Shown here in pieces: positions 57,903 through 64,000 of a stretch of DNA of 64,000 nucleotides. How positions within the stretch are numbered: the first letter of the stretch is position 1; each line of letters opens with the position of its first letter. The translations under genes and the position numbers were made by a program. A model generated the notes under the pieces. That model worked only from the letters and a program-made list of their open reading frames with translations. It was not told where the DNA came from and ran no database searches. This DNA is from Barthelona sp. PCE (taxonomy: Eukaryota; Metamonada: BaSk clade): positions 310,001-374,000 of the forward strand of contig JAUFOR010000002.1 of NCBI GenBank assembly GCA_040285745.1. The letters are read 5' to 3'.

Positions 57903-57956
57903 TGCAAATCAAAACAAAGCCCAATTTTAGTAAGGGAAAAAAAACAAAATGTGGTT

Positions 57957-58804
57957 TTACAAAAGGTCACAACAGCCACCGCTGCCACCTTCCTCATCAG
58001 AGTAGTTTCTCATTTCACGAACAACCTGTGAGAAAGCCTGCTCGACGTTCTTATTGGTCTTTGCAGAAGTTTCAATAAAGGGAATCTTGTTCTCTCTGGC
58101 CCATGCCCGAGCTTCGTTAGGGAGCACAGCCCACTTCTCGACGGCAAGATCCACCTTGTTTGCAGCAAGGACAACAGGAACGTGATCCATGTTGAACTTA
58201 ACAGATCTGATGTGATGGAAAAGGTTCTTTGCATCGTTCCAAGAAGCCTTAGAATCAACAGCGTACACGAGGAGGAAACCATCTCCCTCTGCCATGTAAG
58301 TGTCACGAAGTGAAGCAAAAGATTCTTGACCAGCAGAATCAACAAGCTCTAAAGCTTGAGCAGAACTGTCAACAATCATCTCATGCTTGTAGGTGTCACC
58401 GATTGTGGGATCGTATTCTTCAACGAATTCACCACTAATGAGCTGCAGAGTTAATGCGGACTTACCAACCTAAACGTTAGATATTCTTTCAATTAAAAAT
58501 GTGGATTGACAATAAAATGCCCTGTGATGTGTGTTCTGAATGCTGATTACACAATAATTATTTGCACAAACAAAAAAAAGCTGAAATACCTTCATTCTAG
58601 CTTATCCAAACAATATGTGCAAAAAAGTACGCTGAACACCGCCAAAATTGCATCACTTGCTGAAAAATCTGCAATTTTCTGAAATCTAAAGATTCAAATA
58701 AGAACAGCTTACACAAGCTAGCCTGACGTTCTATCGTCATACCAACGCTGATGAAAACATACGGAACCGCCACCAACAACGACAATCTTCTTCTCTTGCG
58801 ACAT
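57957..58804 (-). CDS. Ras-family small GTPase, two exons
   Basis: A 184-residue GTPase. Exon 1 at 58763-58804 encodes MSQEKKIVVVGGGS, and exon 2 at 57957-58469 continues with VGKSALTLQL, so the 293-base intron interrupts the P-loop (GGGSVGKS, 11-18). The effector region reads YDPTIGDTY (33-41), G3 is DSAGQE (58-63; usually DTAGQE), G4 NKVD (118-121) and G5 ETSAK (147-151). The C-terminus, GGSGGCCDLL, is a CaaX box (CDLL) with Leu at the end, predicting geranylgeranylation, with an extra Cys before it. It lies close to the Rap/Ras subfamily rather than Rab. Without splicing the first exon is lost. Position 13 (Ras numbering) is Ser instead of Gly. Confidence 0.85.
58470..58762 (-). other. Spliceosomal intron, 293 bases, in the Ras-family gene
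   Basis: Minus-strand donor GTATGT and acceptor TCTAACGTTTAG, i.e. a CTAAC branch-point-like element adjacent to the acceptor. Removal joins GGGS to VGKS, restoring the P-loop exactly. No obvious snoRNA or ORF inside. Confidence 0.85.
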
Positions 58805-59457
58805 GATATGGTTTGAAATACAAAAAGCAAGATCTCAGCGAAATATACAAAAATCACTCATAACAAGGTTGGTTAATATACAGTTAAGGGCTGGGAAATA
58901 GATAAAAACGGACATAGCTTCACATTATTAGGATACCAAAAAAATCATCTCAAACCTCCAAATTCTGCACGAATATTGCTTTTATCCGATCATTAATCAT
59001 TTTTATTACCAATATTGTAAGGAACAAACAAACGCAAACACTTATAAGCGAACCTGCGAATTTTACTTTTTTCCACTGATGTTAGTAAGACCCTTTTGCC
59101 TGTTAGAGTAATTAGCTAATATATTTTTAACACAATTTAGCTTTTTGTACCTTCTATCTTATCCAACAACAGAATACAACAGAAAAACTACATATATCAA
59201 TATTCAAGCCATTTTACAATATATTCGACTGTTTATGAACATTAATCATTAAAAATAAGTTGAAAACACCATAATATGAGCAACAATTGAACAAAAAAAA
59301 AAAACTAACTAACCATCACTCAATGTATATCTAATTTCTCATGCTCTATTAAATATGTTCATGGGATTAATTCTGTTCATGCACAACAAACAACAAACAA
59401 ACAAAAAAGCCCATCACATTCGTTTATCCACCTTAACACTCAAATATCTCTTTGAAA
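58805..59457. other. Divergent intergenic spacer, about 650 bases
   Basis: A+T-rich region upstream of the Ras gene (minus) and of the polytopic gene at 59458 (plus). It presumably carries both promoters. No RNA gene or repeat was recognised. Confidence 0.45.
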
Positions 59458-60360
59458 ATGGACATGAACAATACTAAACACGGCGATAAGAGAGCTTCTT
59501 TCACTGGTAATGCTATGTTCCACACTTTTGTAGTAATACTTCAGTTTTCAAGCTTTATTGGGACTTCTTTCATTAAAAACGAGACAGTTTCTAAGATTAT
59601 TGTATGCTTCACCCTCACAATGACCCTTTGTTCATTGCTATTGGCACGTATTTCCAACAATTTTTTTGCGGGATTTCTTCTTTTTTTCAGGGCTATCTTT
59701 TTGTTCTACTGTGGGCTAATTGTTGCTACATTCCTTTGCATCATTAAAAACAATTTGTTGGGCTATTATCCTGATTCTTACAATTTTAGCTGGATACCAA
59801 GCAGTTCCCTATTCATTAATGGTATCACTGTGATTTCGTACGTCTTTATAGGTGCCATAATCATTCTTTATCCGCTCGTCGTACTCCAATCAATCTTTAT
59901 GTTGATTCAACTACCAGGTACCGTGTTTTGGAGCAATGATATGAAAGCTTGGAAGCTCTTAGTTTATCTTGGGTTCTCTTTTGCCACCTTTATGCTGTAT
60001 GTATTATTCATATTCAGCACAAATATGTTTTTTTTGATAACAAGCGCTATTATTGGCATCATTTTGCTGTCATTTTTGTTTTGTTTTGCTCTTGCATCAC
60101 TTGTAGAGCTTGAGGTTATACTTTCTCATGGTTTATTCGTGCAAAAATGGCAGTTTTTTATTGTTACAGGTTTACCTGGAATTTTGTGTTTTTTTGAAAC
60201 TTTCTTTACCTTTTACAAGCTTGTTGTTCCCAAATTCTCTTCGGATGTGGTCACGTCAATGGTTTTATCAGTCTCTCTTGTTCTTTCTATTGTTTTTATT
60301 GGCTGGATGCGTGAAACATCAAAAAATAGTAGTGAATATACATATCTAACTCTGGTTTGA
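59458..60360 (+). CDS. Hypothetical polytopic membrane protein (about 8 helices)
   Basis: A 300-residue, very hydrophobic protein with about eight membrane helices and short loops, e.g. FVVILQFSSFIGTSFI, LFFRAIFLFYCGLIVATFLCII and FVSLILGIIL-like segments. Start is the ATG 59458 (MDMNNTKHGDKRASF); a TTG two codons upstream extends the frame. No family recognised. Net charge is small and the N-terminus is hydrophilic, so a cytosolic N-terminus is likely. An AGTAAAC follows 34 bases after the stop. Confidence 0.6.
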   Translation: MDMNNTKHGDKRASFTGNAMFHTFVVILQFSSFIGTSFIKNETVSKIIVCFTLTMTLCSLLLARISNNFFAGFLLFFRAIFLFYCGLIVATFLCIIKNNLLGYYPDSYNFSWIPSSSLFINGITVISYVFIGAIIILYPLVVLQSIFMLIQLPGTVFWSNDMKAWKLLVYLGFSFATFMLYVLFIFSTNMFFLITSAIIGIILLSFLFCFALASLVELEVILSHGLFVQKWQFFIVTGLPGILCFFETFFTFYKLVVPKFSSDVVTSMVLSVSLVLSIVFIGWMRETSKNSSEYTYLTLV

Positions 60361-60624
60361 TATGTCATATCGTATCTAAGAATATGGTAGCACAGTAAAC
60401 CTTAAGAAACGTTTAGAATGATGTATAGATCTTGAGAATCAAGGGCTATTCAATGGACACCCACAAAAAATCATCATACTGACGTCTTCTTCACTATACA
60501 TTACTACATAAACACCCAGGTATGTATATAGCAGCAGTTAAGCCTGAAATAAACTCTAGAATTATAAAAATCATACTTCTGAAGTTTTAACCTCTTTCTG
60601 CATTAGCACACCACTAATTTCACT

Positions 60625-62223
60625 ATGTCAAAGACTGAAAGCGAAAACGTTGTTGTTGAAACCCCCGAAACACAGACTCAAAACGAACAAAAAGGTCAAG
60701 CCAAACACAAAGGCCGTAAGATGAAGAGGACCACCAATTTGCGTCCCGAAGTTGGTCACACGTGCCAGATTGATCCCAATGTGGATTTCTCATCCTGGTT
60801 TGAGACAATCTGTGCTGAGAGTGAGACTACTGAGCTTCTCTCAACTCAATACCCCGTCAAGGGTTCATACGTACTGATGAAGTTCGGTGCCTATGCCATG
60901 AAGGAGATTTTCCGAATGATCGAGGATGTCCAAGAAGAGTCTGGTCATGAATTACACTATTTCCCCCAGTTAATTCCCAAACCCTTGCTTGAGGCTGAGG
61001 AGGACCACCTCGAGGGATTCTCTGCCGAGGTTTACTGGGTTAATCAAGGAGGTAACAACGAACTTGATGTTCCACTTGCGCTTCGTCCAACCAGTGAAAC
61101 TGTCATCTATCACATGTTTGCTAAGTGGATTCACTCTTGGCGCGATCTCCCCATGAAGGTCCATCAGACCTGTAACGTTTTCCGTTACGAAACATCTGCT
61201 ACTCGTCCCCTCATCAGGACACGTGAAGTATTCTGGAATGAAGCACATACTGTCCACGCCACTGAAGAGGAGGCACTTGCCAATATGGAGCAGGCATGGA
61301 AAGATTATGACTCAGTCCTCATTGACCAGCTCGCTATCTCTGGTTTGAAGTTGGTACGTCCCAAGTTCGATTCTTTCCCCGGTGGTGAGCATTCTGAGGT
61401 TCTTGATGTGCGCATGCCCTGTGGTCGTGTTCTTCAAACCGTAGGTGCCCACTATCTTGGTCAGAAATTTGCCAAGATGTGCGACATCAAGTTCTTAGAT
61501 AAGCAGCAGAAGGTTGCCTATCCTTGGATGACATGCTACGGTATTTCCACTCGTGTCCTTGCTGCCTGTCTCGCCCTGAACGGTGATGCTAGAGGTATGG
61601 TTTTACCCCCCGCTATTGCCAGGTACCATGTTGTTATTGTTCCCATTCTTATTGGTAACAAGGCTGTCCGTACACAAATCCTTGAGGCTGCTAATGAAAT
61701 GTTTAGTGAGCTCAAGGCTGCTGGCATTCGTGTCACTATCGATGATGATGCAAAGGTTAAGCCCGGTCAGAAGTATTACAAGTGGGAGATGAAGGGTGTC
61801 CCAATCCGTATCGAACTCGGAAAGAGAGATCTTGCTGCCAACAAGTGTGTTTTCGCAAAGAGAACCACTGGTGAAAAGATTGATGTTCCCCTTGAAACAA
61901 TTGTTGAGACTGTCCGTGTTGTTCTTGATGAGCAGCAACAGTACCTTACTGAACGTAACCAGAATCGTCTTGATGGTCTTATTGATACATGTCACACTCT
62001 TGAGGAGCTCAAGGTTTGTGTTGAGGACAAGAAGATTGGTCGCATCCCTGTCGCTTGCATGGATATGGAAGGAAAGGCTATTGATGAGCGTGTACACGAA
62101 GCTACTGGTGCTGAGATTCGCGGTTGGATTAGAACTGAGGAACAACCAGATGATGAGGATATCAAGTGTATCGTCACTGGCCAGAAGGCCAATTTCTGGG
62201 GTTATGCTGCACGTGCTTATTAA
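60625..62223 (+). CDS. ProRS: Prolyl-tRNA synthetase, archaeal/eukaryotic type
   Basis: A 532-residue class II synthetase. After a charged N-terminal extension (about 1-45) come the catalytic core motifs: DFSSWFETICAESE, ALRPTSETVIYHMFAKWI (motif 2 region), EAHTVHATEEEA, and a final TQTVGAHYLGQKFAKM-like stretch (motif 3), then the anticodon-binding domain and a C-terminus ending in ARAY, the Tyr end typical of this type. It lacks the EPRS fusion found in animals. The lack of the bacterial-type editing insertion fits the archaeal/eukaryotic class. It charges tRNA-Pro in the cytosol. Codon bias (ATC, AAG, CGT, GGT) suggests high expression. Confidence 0.85.
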   Translation: MSKTESENVVVETPETQTQNEQKGQAKHKGRKMKRTTNLRPEVGHTCQIDPNVDFSSWFETICAESETTELLSTQYPVKGSYVLMKFGAYAMKEIFRMIEDVQEESGHELHYFPQLIPKPLLEAEEDHLEGFSAEVYWVNQGGNNELDVPLALRPTSETVIYHMFAKWIHSWRDLPMKVHQTCNVFRYETSATRPLIRTREVFWNEAHTVHATEEEALANMEQAWKDYDSVLIDQLAISGLKLVRPKFDSFPGGEHSEVLDVRMPCGRVLQTVGAHYLGQKFAKMCDIKFLDKQQKVAYPWMTCYGISTRVLAACLALNGDARGMVLPPAIARYHVVIVPILIGNKAVRTQILEAANEMFSELKAAGIRVTIDDDAKVKPGQKYYKWEMKGVPIRIELGKRDLAANKCVFAKRTTGEKIDVPLETIVETVRVVLDEQQQYLTERNQNRLDGLIDTCHTLEELKVCVEDKKIGRIPVACMDMEGKAIDERVHEATGAEIRGWIRTEEQPDDEDIKCIVTGQKANFWGYAARAY

Positions 62224-62659
62224 ATAAACCTGTTTTACAACAGATATTCTTTCTCTTGCTTTTACGCTTTAACTGATCACTTATGGGTTTAATATTACCA
62301 TAATCACCGTGATTCGTATGATATAAAATGAATAAAGTGATAAAATGTACTGAAAATTTAAAAATTTACAGTTTTCAACAGATGCACAGCTTTTTCCCTG
62401 TAGTGTGGACAAAGATCCCATATATACGAGATCTCTAATGGTTCACCTGACGCCGAATGGTTGTGCATCTACAAATTCTTTTTTGACCTACAACAGGGTA
62501 TTGGAACCCTTATTTTATTCCCTGTGCACAACAGTCGCTACAAACAGAAGGTTGTCACATACCATTTGCTAATAAATAAACATTTCCTCCTTTTAGGACT
62601 TTTCTCCTTTATCTTAGCCTTTAACTCTTTATATTTTAAAAAAAAAAACTAGAAAAACG
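62224..62659. other. Intergenic spacer and PABP leader
   Basis: Region between the ProRS stop and the PABP ATG, on the same strand. The end is A-rich: a run of 11 A (62638-62648) and 5 A (62653-62657) directly precede the start codon, resembling the A-rich 5' leaders that autoregulate PABP mRNAs elsewhere. No RNA gene recognised. Confidence 0.5.
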
Positions 62660-64000
62660 ATGTCTAACACTTCTCTTGCTTTGTGGGCCGGTCATTTCTC
62701 TGAGGAAACTACTGAGAATGATATTAAGACTTTCTTTAACCAACAGAACATCCAGACTGGTATCATCAAGATCCCTCGCGATACCCAGACTGGTAAGAGC
62801 TACAAATACGCTTACATTAACTTCCCCAATGAAGAAGCTTACAATGAAGCCTTCACTAAGTTGCGTGTCTTTACTCTTGATGGTTGTGAGATCTGTCTCT
62901 CTCCCATTGAACGTGAGTCCAACAGACGTAAGAAGAACAACAACAACTTATACGTCCGTATTGAGGAAGGTGAGATGTGGGAATGCGCAAAGATCATTCA
63001 GGTCTTCTCACAGTTCGGTGAAGTCTTTTCTGCCCGTGTTGCTCGTAACCCCGATGGTAGTGCTTTACCTTGGGCTTATGTTCGTTACTCCTCTGAGGAA
63101 TCTGCCATTGCTTGTTTAGAGCACTGTGCTGAGCACCCTCTTGAGGGTATGAAATTCAAGGTTTCCAGATATCAGGCCCGTGAAGAGCGCAAGAACCTTG
63201 GTTTGAGTGATCAGTTCACCAACATCTACTTCAACTCATTCCCCGAAGCCATGACCGAAGAAGAGATCACTGCCATCTTTGCCGGCTGCGGTACCATCAA
63301 CTCCATCTCTTACAAGACTAGCGAGTTCAAGGGCCGTTACGGTTACTGCAACTTTGTCGAGCACAATGATGCCGTCAAGGCAATCGAGACTCTCAACGGC
63401 ACCAAGCTTAACGAGGAGGATGAGACTGAATTGTACGTTGTCCGTCATAGACCCAAGGCTATTCGCGATCGTGAGCGCATGGAGCAACTTCAGAAGAGCC
63501 GTGAGGAAGCTGAGGAAAAGCGTGCTGGACGTAATCTTTACGTCAAGAACCTTTCTGAAGACATTGACGAGGCCAAGCTCATTGAGATCTTCAAGGAATA
63601 CGGTGAGATCGAATCTGTTCACATTATGCGTGAGCGTGAGGAGCCCCGTAAGCCCCGTGGTTTCGGTTTTGTTTGCTTTGTTGAGAAGGAAGACGCTGAG
63701 ACTGCTTGCGAGCACTTCCAAGATTCTGAGTCTGATCTCTTTGTTACACCTGCCCGTACTCGTAAGGAACGTACTGAGGCCAGGAAACAAGATCAGGAGC
63801 AGATGGGTGGCGTCGAGATGAACATGTGGAACATGGGCGGTATGATGAACAACCAAATGCAACAGCAAGTTGTCATGGATCCTCAGATGATGGCCATGAT
63901 GCAGGCACAGATGCAATCTATGATGATGGCTATGCAACAACCCCAACAGCCCCAACCTGCTGCACCTGTTGAGCTCACTGAGGCTCAACGTCAGGAGTTA
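62660..64000 (+). CDS. PABP: Poly(A)-binding protein, truncated by the window end
   Basis: 447 codons are visible from ATG 62660, with no stop before the window edge, so the protein is partial. Four RRM domains are present: RRM1 begins at LALWAGHFSEETTENDIKTFF, RRM2 at NLYVRIEEGEMWECAKIIQ, RRM3 at NIYFNSFPEAMTEEEITAIF, and RRM4 at NLYVKNLSEDIDEAKLIEIF. RRM1's RNP2 reads LALWAG rather than the usual LYVGDL, so that RRM is divergent. A Met/Gln-rich linker follows (MMNNQMQQQ, QAQMQSMMMAMQQ), as in PABPC, and the last residues (ELTEAQRQEL) may lead into an MLLE domain outside the window. PABP binds poly(A) in the cytosol to support translation and stability. Codon bias is strong, consistent with a highly expressed gene. 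Confidence 0.85.
   Translation, partial: MSNTSLALWAGHFSEETTENDIKTFFNQQNIQTGIIKIPRDTQTGKSYKYAYINFPNEEAYNEAFTKLRVFTLDGCEICLSPIERESNRRKKNNNNLYVRIEEGEMWECAKIIQVFSQFGEVFSARVARNPDGSALPWAYVRYSSEESAIACLEHCAEHPLEGMKFKVSRYQAREERKNLGLSDQFTNIYFNSFPEAMTEEEITAIFAGCGTINSISYKTSEFKGRYGYCNFVEHNDAVKAIETLNGTKLNEEDETELYVVRHRPKAIRDRERMEQLQKSREEAEEKRAGRNLYVKNLSEDIDEAKLIEIFKEYGEIESVHIMREREEPRKPRGFGFVCFVEKEDAETACEHFQDSESDLFVTPARTRKERTEARKQDQEQMGGVEMNMWNMGGMMNNQMQQQVVMDPQMMAMMQAQMQSMMMAMQQPQQPQPAAPVELTEAQRQEL

Noticed and set aside
58470-58762. snoRNA in the Ras intron
   Set aside because: An AGTGATG resembling a C box is seen but no CTGA D box in a suitable place, so no RNA is called.
61603-62145. Minus-strand frame of 180 codons over ProRS
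   Set aside because: Antisense to a conserved catalytic and anticodon region; composition follows the real gene.
63236-63988. Minus-strand frame of 250 codons over PABP
   Set aside because: Antisense to the RRM region of PABP and low in protein-like features. A shadow of biased codon use.
1-64000. tRNA and rRNA genes
   Set aside because: Spacers were read for cloverleaf and box motifs (for example GGTTCACC near 62440) but none had a consistent acceptor and D-arm, so no tRNA is claimed.

Overview
This is a compact, intron-poor nuclear segment from a unicellular eukaryote that uses the standard stop codons. Eukaryote-only genes run along it: the RNA polymerase I largest subunit, splicing factors Prp18 and Prp31, TRAPPC9/Trs120, a Rab escort protein, a Qa-SNARE, a WDR81-type BEACH protein, serine palmitoyltransferase LCB2, CNOT9 and PABP. 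An OSCP1 homologue suggests a lineage with a flagellum or cilium. Only two coding introns could be supported. Both begin GTATG and end in a branch-point-like CTRAY fused almost directly to the TTTAG acceptor. This arrangement is known from metamonads such as Trichomonas and Giardia, so a metamonad or another intron-poor flagellate is my best guess. It is not proven.

Layout. 1-9.4 kb: a possible gene end at the left edge, an SLC45-like sugar transporter, an HD-domain protein, a bacterial-type aminotransferase, a DeSI-like peptidase, a DMT-superfamily transporter and a secreted EGF-repeat surface protein with a 21-bp in-frame repeat. 9.5-24 kb: a diphthamide-synthase-like fragment, TRAPPC9, a membrane protein with a repeat-type ectodomain, a WDR5-like protein, a small orphan, a WDR81-like BEACH protein, a large polytopic orphan, a syntaxin with an intron, and TMEM50/Vps68. 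24-36.5 kb: Prp18 overlapping LCB2 tail to tail, OSCP1, a degenerate GTPase with three C-terminal repeats, Prp31, a small membrane protein, RPA1, and a type I membrane protein. 36.7-51.7 kb: a glucokinase-regulatory-protein/MurQ-like double SIS protein, two orphans, CNOT9, an SLC4 anion transporter, a HEAT-repeat protein, a COG5-like short protein and an SLC37/OPA transporter. 51.9-64 kb: a giant Cys-rich membrane protein overlapping the Rab escort protein, a Ras-type GTPase with an intron, a polytopic orphan, an archaeal/eukaryotic-type prolyl-tRNA synthetase, and a PABP cut by the window end.

Genes alternate strands with very short spacers. Convergent pairs are often separated by 0-50 bases or overlap in their coding ends, so 3' processing must occur within or next to the opposing gene. 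No operon logic is seen. Functions cluster loosely around membrane traffic (TRAPPC9, syntaxin, TMEM50, WDR81, COG5-like, REP), small GTPases, RNA metabolism and solute transport. No tRNA, rRNA, transposon or CRISPR array was recognised. Several start codons were moved inward because the longest open frame begins at a non-ATG codon or a T-rich leader.
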